A DNA stretch of 64,000 nucleotides from Acidiferrimicrobium sp. IK (GTDB lineage: Bacteria > Actinomycetota > Acidimicrobiia > Acidimicrobiales > Palsa-688): contig NZ_JAIMCB010000001.1 in assembly GCF_025499425.1 (NCBI RefSeq), positions 186,001 to 250,000 of the forward strand, written 5' to 3'. The position numbers were made by a program, and so were the translations under genes. A model generated the notes under the pieces. That model was not told the DNA's origin, made no database searches, and saw nothing but the letters and a program-made list of their open reading frames with translations. Positions 34,101-41,860 of the stretch are shown piece by piece; position 1 is the stretch's first letter, and each line of letters starts with the position of its first letter.

Positions 34101-34961
34101 TCAAAGCGTTGCGGGTGCGAGGCGGTGGATGACCCGGCACCGGGCCGCGGCCTTGCCCGACGGAAGGATCAGCTCGCCCTCCAGCGTGCAGAAGCGGCTG
34201 GTCACGGCGACGACTCGGGCGACGGCCTCCATGGGCTCGGGGAGGACCATGGCCGGTCGCACGTAGTTGATGTTGAAGGAGATCGGGACCTGCTCGACCG
34301 TCGCCGGCGACGCCGCGATCGCCGCGTAGCGCACGGCTCGGGTGATGAGCAGCCCGATGGCTCCCCCGTGCAGTGAGCCGAAGTTGGAGGCCCACCCGGA
34401 GTCGAGCTGCGAGGTGTAGATGGCCGTGGTCCCGTCCAAGCGCAGGCCGCCTCGCAGGTAGACGTCGACAGGCGCCGGCGCGATGTCGGCCTCCCACGGG
34501 AACGCCCGGTGCTCCACCTGCGGGAGCGCGCCTCGGTCATCGACCATCGGGCGCGACGGCACCGTCACGCTCGTGCACTGGGACTGGCCGAACGCGCCGC
34601 CGCCGTCGAGCATGACTCCTTGGGCGACGCCCATGGCGTCGTTGTAGGCCGAGTTGTGGCTGCGGACCTCCACCGTGCCCCGCGCCGCCCGGCAGGCCTG
34701 GTAGGCGACCTCGATCAGGATCGAGTTGGACGTCCAGTTGGCCGAGTTGATGTTGGCCATGGCGTTGTTGTTGTCGGCGATCGCCGACAAGTAGCCGAAG
34801 GGGACAGTGCCGTCGTGCTCCAGCTGCTCGTCGGAGCAGCGGATCGTCGCCGTGGAGCATCCCGAGGCGTGGTCCCAGGCGCTCTCGCCCAGCCCCAGGT
34901 TGGCGGTGAGGTCACTGGCGTGGCCGAGCGGGACGTGGGTTGTCGATGGTTCATTGATCAC
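34101..34961 (-). CDS. Tandem-hotdog thioesterase-like protein
   Basis: A 286-aa protein with two hotdog repeats. The second half has NFGSLHGGAIGLLITRAVRYAA, the PaaI-type helix with the HGG turn (about residues 190-211); the first half has a GTVPFGYLSAIADNNNAM helix. Likely an acyl-CoA thioesterase. GTG at 34961 is preceded by AGAGGA with 6-base spacing on the minus strand. It is transcribed away from operator H, which it shares as a divergent region with the amidohydrolase at 35217. Convergent with the small orphan gene at a distance of 19 bp. Confidence 0.72.
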   Translation of the reverse strand: MINEPSTTHVPLGHASDLTANLGLGESAWDHASGCSTATIRCSDEQLEHDGTVPFGYLSAIADNNNAMANINSANWTSNSILIEVAYQACRAARGTVEVRSHNSAYNDAMGVAQGVMLDGGGAFGQSQCTSVTVPSRPMVDDRGALPQVEHRAFPWEADIAPAPVDVYLRGGLRLDGTTAIYTSQLDSGWASNFGSLHGGAIGLLITRAVRYAAIAASPATVEQVPISFNINYVRPAMVLPEPMEAVARVVAVTSRFCTLEGELILPSGKAAARCRVIHRLAPATL

Positions 34962-35035
34962 GTGCAGTCCTCTGAGAAGCCACCGGGACAGCCCGGCGGA
35001 AGGGGGATCGCCGGTCGGCGACCCCCAAGTTAACC

Positions 35036-35051
35036 TTGACGTCGAAGTTGG
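35036..35051 (-). promoter_or_regulatory. Operator copy H, upstream of tandem-hotdog gene
   Basis: TTGACGTCGAAGTTGG on the plus strand, the weakest of the ten copies (the last half-site has TT for TC). It lies 75 bp upstream of the minus-strand thioesterase-like gene, and its centre is 79 bp from that of operator I. Confidence 0.5.
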
Positions 35052-35114
35052 ACAGGGGTGCTGCCACCCCGGTCCGGCGGTCGCCCCAGTTCCACGGAGA
35101 CCGCTGCCTGATGA

Positions 35115-35130
35115 TTGACGTCGACGTCAA
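35115..35130 (+). promoter_or_regulatory. Operator copy I with promoter, perfect palindrome
   Basis: TTGACGTCGACGTCAA, a perfect 16-bp palindrome and the best copy in the window. TTGACG is the -35, followed after 17 bases by TATTCT (35138-35143) as -10. It drives the amidohydrolase gene 87 bp downstream. Confidence 0.75.
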
Positions 35131-35216
35131 CTTCAGCTATTCTGCATGCTATCCAGCGCGGCTCGAACTCGGGGTTCGGCCTCTTGGATGCCAGCTGAGG
35201 TCTAGGGAGGAGCCCC

Positions 35217-36404
35217 ATGCAGCATCGCCTCGACTATCCGGTGTTCGATGCCGACAACCACATGTACGAGCAGGCGGACGCGTTCACCCGCTACCTGCCC
35301 GACGAGTTCAAGCAGGTGATCCGGATCGCCAACGTCAACGGACGCGACAAGGTGGTGATCAAGGGCACGATCTCGGAGTACATCCCCAACCCGACCTTCA
35401 GCGTGGTGGCCAAGCCCGGCGCGCAGGAGGAGTACTTCAAGCACGGCAACCCCGAGGGCAAGAGCCGCAGGGAGATCCTCGGTGAGCCGATGCGCTCGCC
35501 CGACGCGTTCTTCCGGCCCGAACCCCGCTTGAAGTTGATGGACGAGCAGGGCGTCGACCGCGCCCTCATGTGGCCGACGCTGGCCAGCGTGCTCGAGGAG
35601 CGCCTGGCCAAGGACCCCGAGGCCACCCACGCCATCATCCACGGGTTCAACCGGTGGATGCACGAGGAGTGGAGCTTCAACTACCACGACCGGATCTTCG
35701 CCACCCCCGTCATCACCTTGCCCATCGTCGACGAGGCGATCAGAGAACTCGACTGGGTCGCGGAGCGGGGCGCCAAGATCATCTTGGTCCGGCCCGCCCC
35801 GGTGCCCAACTTGAAGGGCTACCGATCCTTCGCCCTCCCCGAGTTCGACCCGTTCTGGGCCAAGGTCCAAGAGTACGACCTGACCGTGGGCATGCATTCC
35901 TCCGATGACGGAATGACCCGCTACTACAACCAGTGGGAGGGTCACTACGACGAGATGCTGCCGTTTGTCAACACCACGGCATTCCAGGACGTGCAGCACT
36001 TGATGAGCCGCGGGATCTTCGACGCCATGTGCTCAGCAGTAACCCACGGGATGCTGTCGCGGTTTCCTCGCCTGCGGATCGTCCCCGTCGAGAACGGCAG
36101 CAGCTGGGTGCTCCCGCTGATCAACGCCCTCGGCCACTCCTACGCGAAGCAGCCCAAGCTGTACCAGGAGGACCCCGTCGAGGTGCTCAAGCGCAACGTC
36201 TGGATCCACCCGTTCTTCGAGGAGGACCCCGTCGGGCTGATCAAGACCATCGGCACCGACAAAGTGGTGTTCGGCTCTGACTATCCCCACCCCGAGGGGC
36301 TGGCCGACCCGGTGTCCTACGCCGACCAGCTGCGCGGCCTGCCCGACGACGACGTGAAGCGCATCATGGGCGCCAACCTGGCCGAGGCCCTGAAAGTCGC
36401 CTGA
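35217..36404 (+). CDS. Amidohydrolase-family metal-dependent hydrolase, paralog
   Basis: A 395-aa paralog of the protein encoded at 5281-6483, similar over its whole length (about two thirds of residues identical by eye). It keeps the metal motif DADNHMYE (residues 10-17), the VGMHSSDDG His near residue 224 and FGSDYPHPEG near 353. AGGGAGG at 35204-35210 gives a strong ribosome binding site. Monocistronic behind operator I and followed by a terminator. Having two regulated copies suggests two related substrates or a dosage need. Confidence 0.83.
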   Translation: MQHRLDYPVFDADNHMYEQADAFTRYLPDEFKQVIRIANVNGRDKVVIKGTISEYIPNPTFSVVAKPGAQEEYFKHGNPEGKSRREILGEPMRSPDAFFRPEPRLKLMDEQGVDRALMWPTLASVLEERLAKDPEATHAIIHGFNRWMHEEWSFNYHDRIFATPVITLPIVDEAIRELDWVAERGAKIILVRPAPVPNLKGYRSFALPEFDPFWAKVQEYDLTVGMHSSDDGMTRYYNQWEGHYDEMLPFVNTTAFQDVQHLMSRGIFDAMCSAVTHGMLSRFPRLRIVPVENGSSWVLPLINALGHSYAKQPKLYQEDPVEVLKRNVWIHPFFEEDPVGLIKTIGTDKVVFGSDYPHPEGLADPVSYADQLRGLPDDDVKRIMGANLAEALKVA

Positions 36405-36438
36405 GACGGCGGGCCCCCACCCGGGCCCGCGGCCCCTA

Positions 36439-36485
36439 CCAGCGCCTCCGCGCCCGGACATCCGGGAGCGGGGGCGCTGGTCTTT
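36439..36485. terminator. Strong hairpin terminator between convergent genes
   Basis: CCAGCGCC (36439-36446) pairs with GGCGCTGG (36473-36480), enclosing a second stem CCCGG/CCGGG with an ACAT loop, and is followed by TCTTT. A further GC-rich hairpin (GCGGGCC/GGCCCGC, near 36409-36432) precedes it. It ends the amidohydrolase transcript and probably also the convergent dehydrogenase transcript. Confidence 0.7.
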
Positions 36486-36507
36486 GATCGGCTCGGCGCC
36501 GGCGGTC

Positions 36508-38061
36508 CTAGTGGTTCCGGGGAAAGCCGAGGTCGACGGCGGAAGGGGCGGACCGCTCCGGCCAGCGCGACGTGACGACCTTGCTCCGGGTGTAGAAGTT
36601 GACGCCTTCCTGCCCGTACATGTGGCTGTCGCCGAACAGCGAGGCCTTCCAGCCGCCGAACGAGTAGTAGGCGACGGGCACCGGGATGGCGACGTTGACG
36701 CCGACCATGCCGACCTCGACTTGGGTCTGGAACCGGCGGGCGGCGCCGCCGTCGCGGGTGAAGATCGCCGTGCCGTTCGCGTACGGGTTGCGGTTGACCA
36801 GGCCCAAAGCGTCGTCCAGGCTGTCGCAGCGGACCACCGACAGCACCGGCCCAAAAATCTCGTCGGTGTAGACGGTCATGTCCTCCCCGACGTGGTCCAG
36901 CAGGGTCGCACCGAGGAAGAACCCGCATGAAGGCAACGAGGCCTCCCGGCCGTCGACCACGACCGTCGCCCCCTCGGCGGCTCCGGCATCGATGTAGCCC
37001 GCCACCCGGTCCCGGTGCTCGGCGGTGATGAGCGGCCCCATGTCGGTGGCCGCGTCGGCGCCCGGCCCGACGGTCAGCTTCGGGAGCCGCTCGGCGATGG
37101 CCTGGACCAGCTGGTCGCCGATGCCGCCGACGGCCACCACTACCGAGATGGCCATGCAGCGCTCACCCGCCGCTCCGTAGCCGGCGCTGACCGCGGCGTC
37201 CGCGGCCCAGTCGACGTCGGCGTCGGGCATGACGACCATGTGGTTCTTGGCGCCGCCGAGGGCCTGCACCCGCTTGCCGGTCGCGGTGCCGGCCTGGTGG
37301 ATGTGGCGGGCCACCGGCGTCGACCCCACGAAGCTGAGGGCCGCGACATCGGGGTGGGCGATGAGGGCGTCGACGGCCTGGCGGTCACCCTGCACGACGC
37401 TGAACACGCCGTCGGGAAGCCCGGCCTGCTGCCACAGCTCTGCGAGCAGCATGGACGCCGATGGGTCGCGCTCGCTGGGCTTGAGGATGAACGCGTTGCC
37501 GCACGCCACCGCGTTGGCGCACATCCAAAGCGGCACCATCGCCGGGAAGTTGAACGGGGTGATTCCGGCCACCACGCCGAGGGGCTGACGCAACGACAGC
37601 ACGTCCACGCCCGTCGAGACCTCGGCCGAGAACCCGCCCTTCAGCAAGGTAGGGATTCCGGTCGCGAACTCGACGTTCTCCAACCCTCGGGCCACCTCCC
37701 CGGCGGCGTCGGCGAGGACCTTGCCGTGCTCCGCGGTGATGACCGCGGCGAGGTCCGCGGCTCGGGCGTGGAGCAGCTCGCGGAAGGCGAAGAGGACCGC
37801 AGCCCTGCGGGCCAGCGAGGTGCCCCCCCAGCCCTTGGCGGCGCGCCGGGCCGAGTCGACGGCCGCGTCGACCTCGTCCGCTCCCGCGAGGTCGACCATC
37901 GCAGCGACGTCGCCGGTGGCCGGATCGAACACCGGCGCGCTTCGCCCCGACGTGCCGGCGGTGACACGGCCGCCGATCCAGTGGCTGATGCGCCTGGCGG
38001 CGGCCGGTGCCTCGACACCGCCTGCGTGCGGGCTGTTAGGACGGATAACTGACATCGACAT
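36508..38061 (-). CDS. mmsA: Methylmalonate-semialdehyde dehydrogenase (CoA-acylating)
   Basis: A 517-aa ALDH-superfamily enzyme of the MmsA type, which converts malonate or methylmalonate semialdehyde to acetyl- or propionyl-CoA using NAD and CoA. Diagnostic segments are ITPFNFPAMVPLWM (about residue 165), LGGAKNHMVVMPDAD (about 267) and YGAAGERCMAIS with the catalytic Cys near 299; the AKNH version is typical of MmsA. Two ATGs (38061 and 38055) lie inside operator J and no ribosome binding site precedes them, so the message may be leaderless. In context it would take a C3/C4 semialdehyde, for example from side-chain or propionate-type breakdown, into central metabolism. Confidence 0.87.
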   Translation of the reverse strand: MSMSVIRPNSPHAGGVEAPAAARRISHWIGGRVTAGTSGRSAPVFDPATGDVAAMVDLAGADEVDAAVDSARRAAKGWGGTSLARRAAVLFAFRELLHARAADLAAVITAEHGKVLADAAGEVARGLENVEFATGIPTLLKGGFSAEVSTGVDVLSLRQPLGVVAGITPFNFPAMVPLWMCANAVACGNAFILKPSERDPSASMLLAELWQQAGLPDGVFSVVQGDRQAVDALIAHPDVAALSFVGSTPVARHIHQAGTATGKRVQALGGAKNHMVVMPDADVDWAADAAVSAGYGAAGERCMAISVVVAVGGIGDQLVQAIAERLPKLTVGPGADAATDMGPLITAEHRDRVAGYIDAGAAEGATVVVDGREASLPSCGFFLGATLLDHVGEDMTVYTDEIFGPVLSVVRCDSLDDALGLVNRNPYANGTAIFTRDGGAARRFQTQVEVGMVGVNVAIPVPVAYYSFGGWKASLFGDSHMYGQEGVNFYTRSKVVTSRWPERSAPSAVDLGFPRNH

Positions 38062-38064
38062 CGA
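38049..38064 (-). promoter_or_regulatory. Operator copy J overlapping the mmsA start codon
   Basis: CTGACATCGACATCGA on the plus strand. On the minus strand it contains both candidate ATG start codons of the dehydrogenase gene. A CATACT hexamer on the minus strand about 7 bases before the first ATG is a plausible -10, giving a leaderless transcript whose start is covered by the operator. Confidence 0.6.
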
Positions 38065-38179
38065 TCGTAGTATGGGGCGGGCGGATTCGCCTCGGCGCTC
38101 GGGCGCCCCGTTCGGGTCTCGACGGCGGTGGGCGCCGGGCCGACCCCCGCGCCGGCGTGAGGCGCGTAGCGTGGCGGGC

Positions 38180-38665
38180 ATGGCGATCTTCGGTGGTCAC
38201 GCCCCCGGCCGGGGGTTGCTGGCGGCGGCCGCCGCGTGCGCGGCGTGCCTCCTGACCGGCGGGTGCGCCAGCAGCAGCTCTGGGACGTCAGCCGCCACGA
38301 CCGCGCCGCCGGCGACGGCTGCCAGCTCCACGTCCTCGACCACCGCCGCGCTCCAGGTGGGCGGTCCGCAGTTCTGCCAGCAGCTGGTGTCGGCCGAGCA
38401 GAAGCTGACCGCGGCGATCCCAAGCCTGTCCAGCGCCCCGGACGCGGTGGACGGGTTGGTACCGACCTATCAGACGCTGGCGTCCGAAGCCCCCGCAGCC
38501 ATCAAGTCGCCGGTCCAGGACCTGGCCACGGTCCTCAAGGATCTGGCCGGCGCGTCTGGCGACCCGACCGCCGCCCAACGCCAGATACAGGCGCTGCAGA
38601 CCAAGGCCGGTCCCGACGCCGAGTCCATCGGGACGTGGCTCGGCATGCACTGCAGCGCCGGCTGA
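38180..38665 (+). CDS. Putative lipoprotein
   Basis: A 161-aa exported protein. The N-terminus is a lipoprotein signal peptide: Arg near residue 11, a hydrophobic Ala/Leu stretch, and the lipobox LTGGC with Cys at about residue 29. A Ser/Thr/Ala-rich linker (about 30-60) leads to a small helical domain of about 100 residues with two Cys (FCQQ and HCSAG) that could form a disulfide. Family not recognised. It is divergent from mmsA and overlaps the next gene by TGATG. Confidence 0.65.
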   Translation: MAIFGGHAPGRGLLAAAAACAACLLTGGCASSSSGTSAATTAPPATAASSTSSTTAALQVGGPQFCQQLVSAEQKLTAAIPSLSSAPDAVDGLVPTYQTLASEAPAAIKSPVQDLATVLKDLAGASGDPTAAQRQIQALQTKAGPDAESIGTWLGMHCSAG

Positions 38666-38964
38666 TGCTCGCCGCGTTCTCCATCACCCCCCTCGGCGCC
38701 GGCGACTCCGTCGGTACGGCCGTGGCCGAGGCGGTCCGCCTGGTCCGGGCGTCGGGACTGCCCAACGAGACGACGTCGATGTTCACCACCGTGGAAGGGG
38801 AGTGGGACGAGGTGATGTCCCTGCTCAAGGCGTGCACCGACCGGGTCGGCGAGGTCGCCCTCCGGGTCAGCGTGGTAATCAAGCTCGACATCCGTCCCGG
38901 TCATCCCGACGCCCTCCACGCCAAGGTCCGAAGCATCGAGGGGCACCTGGGAGCGACCGGCTAA
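38665..38964 (+). CDS. MTH1187/YkoF-type thiamine-binding protein
   Basis: A 99-aa protein of the small thiamine-binding superfamily with a ferredoxin-like fold. The opening MLAAFSITPLGAGDSVGTAVAEAVRLVRASG and the central TSMFTTVEGEWDEVMSLLKA are characteristic. Members bind thiamine or its precursors; a cellular role here is not established. ATG overlaps the upstream lipoprotein stop. Confidence 0.75.
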   Translation: MLAAFSITPLGAGDSVGTAVAEAVRLVRASGLPNETTSMFTTVEGEWDEVMSLLKACTDRVGEVALRVSVVIKLDIRPGHPDALHAKVRSIEGHLGATG

Positions 38965-39056
38965 TCGGGTCCTGACAACGGCGGCCCGGTCCGATCCCCT
39001 GCTGCCCTGTCCCATTTCGGCTGGTCGGAGTTCTACTGCGTCTGGCTCTTCCGGAC

Positions 39057-39749
39057 TCAGGCTGCTACGTCCGGAGGGGCTGCGTTTGACGTAGGCTCGA
39101 CCGGTCCCCACGGATGCCAGCCACGGCGGGTCTCACAGCGAAGCAAACGGATCGCGGCAAGGATCCCTTCGGCGGCCTCGACAGTGCGCTCCATCTCGTC
39201 GGCAGTGACTGCCCCGTGTGCGGTGGGATAGCGCCCGTCGATCGTCCAGGGGTTGAGGAGGTTCAGATCCGCTGAAGCAAGGATCCGGATGTCCTCTGCC
39301 GGGAGCTCCCGGACGAGCTGCACGAGATTGTGGATCTTTCGAACCGGGACCGCGCTTCGGAGGATGTCGACCCTCGAGGCGGCCGTCTTGCTGTTCGTCA
39401 CCGGATGGCGTCGGCCACCTAGGCCGTCAAGGACTCGACGCCGAAGACCGACCACGCGCACCGCGACCTCGAAGAGCAGACCGTCGAGCACCTTCGAGCC
39501 CGCAAGGCACGACAGCAGACGGAAGCGCTGGCCTCGGGGGGTCCGGCTACCAGGCCCGCGATCTGGTGTCCCGACGCGAGGACGGCTCCCGTGTCGGCGG
39601 CCAGTAGAAACTGCCCGCAGGTGGCCAAGAGCTCGCTGGCGACTCCGACGACGCTTGGTGCGGTCCGGAAAGCCGGCAGGCGCGCCTGACGTCGATTCGG
39701 CATCTGTCAAGTCGTGGGTTCGCTCGTGCCGGCTGACGCGCCGAAACAC
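39057..39749 (-). pseudogene. HEPN-domain protein remnant
   Basis: The C-terminal ~75 residues encoded here (about 39100-39330) are a clear HEPN domain: VRKIHNLVQLVREL, LNPWTIDGRYP and a terminal amphipathic helix. The N-terminal part of the frame is basic, low-complexity and unlike HEPN proteins, and helix-1-like sequence seems to lie in another frame (39419-39703), pointing to frameshifts. Intact HEPN proteins are RNases or partners of MNT nucleotidyltransferases in toxin-antitoxin systems. No MNT gene is adjacent. It is part of the decayed accessory segment. Confidence 0.5.
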
Positions 39750-39788
39750 TTGTTCTGCGCCTGTCGCCAGGGCGGTGGTGAGGAGGAT

Positions 39789-40256
39789 CTATGCCGGCCG
39801 CCGGGTGTCGCTGACGGTGACAGTCGCCCCTCCGATGGCGAGCAAGGCGAGAAGCTGCCTGGCTGACTTGTTGTAGTTGGTTGGATCGAGGAGACGGTAG
39901 AGCTGGGCGGGACTCGTCCCCAGCTTGGCGGCCACGGTGCGGGCGGTCAGGCCGGAGGAGCTCATCCGCCGCTTTGCCTCAAGGGTGAGCTGGTACAGCT
40001 CAAGGCGGGCAAGGTAGTCAGGGTCGGAGTTGATGTCGAGCACGGAGTCGATGTGCACGCTGCCCTCGGCGCCGGATTCAAGTTGATAGGTGAACGCTTC
40101 GCGACCCAACTCGGGATCGACGTATACGTGTGCCAGCCGATCGTGCGGCCCGGGGGAGGGTTCGCACCGCTTGAAGGGGAAGCCGAAGGTGCCCTTGCGG
40201 GTGGTCACGGCGAAGGCGTGCTTGCGGCTGTCTGCGACCACTTTGGTGATCTTCAT
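39789..40256 (-). CDS. HTH antitoxin-like protein of a two-gene module
   Basis: A 155-aa protein. The N-terminal half (residues 1-85) is a beta-rich domain with KGTFGFPFKR and VYVDPELGREAFTYQLESG; the C-terminal half is a helix-turn-helix (LTARTVAAKLGTSPAQLYRLLD, about residues 102-123). Proteins of this architecture are normally encoded directly after a small DUF4160-type protein, as here. AAGGAGGGG precedes ATG, which overlaps the partner's stop (ATGA). It probably binds the palindrome at 40454-40473. It is intact while its partner is frameshifted. Confidence 0.7.
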   Translation of the reverse strand: MKITKVVADSRKHAFAVTTRKGTFGFPFKRCEPSPGPHDRLAHVYVDPELGREAFTYQLESGAEGSVHIDSVLDINSDPDYLARLELYQLTLEAKRRMSSSGLTARTVAAKLGTSPAQLYRLLDPTNYNKSARQLLALLAIGGATVTVSDTRRPA

Positions 40257-40446
40257 AGCTTCCCCTCCTTTTTGAGTTGGGCGATGTGTTTGAGAATGGA
40301 ACGACTGATCTGGCCCTCCATCGCCGCGTCGTGGTCGAGGTCCCATTTCACGACCAGTCGCGAATCTCGATGACGTGGGCATGGCGTGGGGCATGGTCGC
40401 CGATGTAGGTGACGAACACGAAGCCACCTCTCCGGATCTTCGACAC
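40253..40446 (-). pseudogene. DUF4160-type toxin-like gene, frameshifted
   Basis: Reading from GTG at 40446, the first 26 or so codons give MSKIRRGGFVFVTYIGDHAP followed by RHAHVI, the HP/RH-H-V-H-like core of this family, and then hit a stop. From about 40370 onward the +1 frame continues the family: RDSRLVVKWDLDHDAAMEGQ and a final helix ending KKEGKL. One base has therefore been lost near 40368-40373. The original protein would be about 64 aa. Its frame ends in ATGA with the antitoxin-like gene. Confidence 0.65.
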
Positions 40447-40453
40447 GAGTAGA

Positions 40454-40473
40454 TGTTACCGTAGATGGTAACA
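40454..40473 (-). promoter_or_regulatory. Palindromic operator of the toxin-antitoxin-like module
   Basis: TGTTACC-GTAGAT-GGTAACA: a perfect 7-bp inverted repeat with a 6-base spacer, lying 8 bp upstream of the first codon of the module. This is the usual place and shape for autoregulation by the helix-turn-helix partner. Confidence 0.7.
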
Positions 40474-40697
40474 GTTCGGTAGGAACTGCGTGTGGACTCC
40501 ATGACTCCGACGTGGACGGAAGCGATCTACGTCCGGCCGACACGGCGATGCCCGGCCGGCCCGAGAGCGCGGATCGCCGACTATGGCGCTCCTGCCGGAT
40601 ACCCACCAAGACCCGCGGCTGGCGCGAGATGGAATGATCTGTCGCGGTCCGGCACGGAGCGCCAGGCGAGCAGCCCGACAGCAAGGAGCGTCCCAGA

Positions 40698-41120
40698 ATG
40701 AGCGATGGACCGATCCTCGATCAGATCAACCTCGTCGTGTCCGACATGGAGGCGACGGTGGCGTTCTACCGTCGCCTCGGTCTCAGCATTCCCGACACGG
40801 ACCCGATGTTCCAATCTCATCATCGGTCCGCGCAGTTCCCGGGAGGAGTTGGCTTCGACATTGACAGCGTCGAGTTCGCTCGCCACTGGGACAAGGGATG
40901 GCGATCCGGTGCTGGAGTGATCGGGTTCAGACTCTCGAGCCGCGACGAGGTAGACAGCACCTACGCCGATCTCACTTCGGCGGGATACACGGGACAGCAA
41001 GAGCACTACGACGCCTTTTGGGGTGCGCGCTACGCCATTGTCGAGGACCCCGATGGCAATCCTGTCGGCCTGATGAGCCCCGTCGATCCCAACCTCCGGA
41101 AGGAACCGGGCTTTCCCTGA
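40698..41120 (+). CDS. VOC-superfamily (glyoxalase-like) protein
   Basis: A 140-aa vicinal-oxygen-chelate protein with two beta-alpha-beta-beta-beta modules: LDQINLVVSDMEATVAFYRRLG (residues 6-27) and GARYAIVEDPDGNPVGLMSP (about 109-128). These are metal-dependent lyases, dioxygenases or drug-binding proteins; the reaction is unknown. AAGGAG precedes the ATG. It sits in the accessory segment between the toxin module and another VOC gene and shows no link to the catabolic regulon. Confidence 0.8.
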   Translation: MSDGPILDQINLVVSDMEATVAFYRRLGLSIPDTDPMFQSHHRSAQFPGGVGFDIDSVEFARHWDKGWRSGAGVIGFRLSSRDEVDSTYADLTSAGYTGQQEHYDAFWGARYAIVEDPDGNPVGLMSPVDPNLRKEPGFP

Positions 41121-41331
41121 CGCAAACGGTGCCGATCGCCGACTCGGCGCTCGCCCCCGGCGGCCTCCGGGTCGAGCCAGGGCCAGCGCAGATTGCCCAG
41201 TTCTGCGGAGTCCTCCGCCGGCCGCCGTGGAGGCGTCGGGACATCGGCTGTCGCTGGCAGGAAGCAAGAGCTTCGGCCGCCCGCAGGGGGATCGGGGTGC
41301 GGGTGGGCGGACAGCGATCTGCTGGGTGGCG

Positions 41332-41700
41332 CTACTCGGGGATCTGCGTCGACAGGCAGAAGGGGTGGCCTGCGGGATCGATGAGCACGCGCCACCGGTC
41401 CGGCGCCGGCTGTTCAGCGGCTCGCGTCGCCCCAAGCCGGAGCGCCTCTGCCTCAGCCTCGTCGAGATCGTCCACGGCCAGATCTAGGTGCATCTGCTTC
41501 GGTGCGTCACCGCCAGGCCAGGTCGGCGGCTGATAGTCCTCGACCTGGACAGCGGCAAGCCATCCCCGGTCGGTCTTCACCGCCACGAAGGCGTCGCTCG
41601 TGAAGGCGACCTCGCCGCCGAGCAGCTTGGCCCAAAATTCCCCGAGGGTGCTCGGAGACGAACAGTCAAGCGCTACGGACCCGAGGCGGGCGACGGCCAT
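41332..41700 (-). CDS. Glyoxalase-like VOC protein
   Basis: A 122-aa protein with a glyoxalase-like domain. RLGSVALDCSSPSTLGEFWAKLLGGEVAF (residues 5-33, cited in part) and KQMHLDLAVDDLDEAEAEAL (about 69-88) match the single-domain VOC family common in actinobacteria. ATG 41700 is preferred because the family begins there; the open frame extends upstream with low-complexity sequence. No clear ribosome binding site. Function unknown. Confidence 0.72.
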   Translation of the reverse strand: MAVARLGSVALDCSSPSTLGEFWAKLLGGEVAFTSDAFVAVKTDRGWLAAVQVEDYQPPTWPGGDAPKQMHLDLAVDDLDEAEAEALRLGATRAAEQPAPDRWRVLIDPAGHPFCLSTQIPE

Positions 41701-41860
41701 ATCGCGACCATAGCTCCTACCGGCCCCGTCGCTCCCGCTGGAGGATGGCTTTGGGGTGATGGGCACCACTTCGGCGGCTGTTGGTTCCTGTCGCTCCGTG
41801 GGCCGTTCGCCCTTGGGCATCGAGCCTGCCGAGGTCAGCGGCGAAAGCTACGGTGTCTGG

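Noticed and set aside
39084..39100. TTGACGT-containing sequence resembling an operator near the HEPN remnant
   Set aside because: Matches only the first seven bases; the palindromic second arm is absent and no start codon lies downstream.
41756..41860. Upstream extension of the toroid protein to ATG 41756
   Set aside because: The 35 extra residues are low-complexity and unlike the family, which begins at the GTG at 41861.
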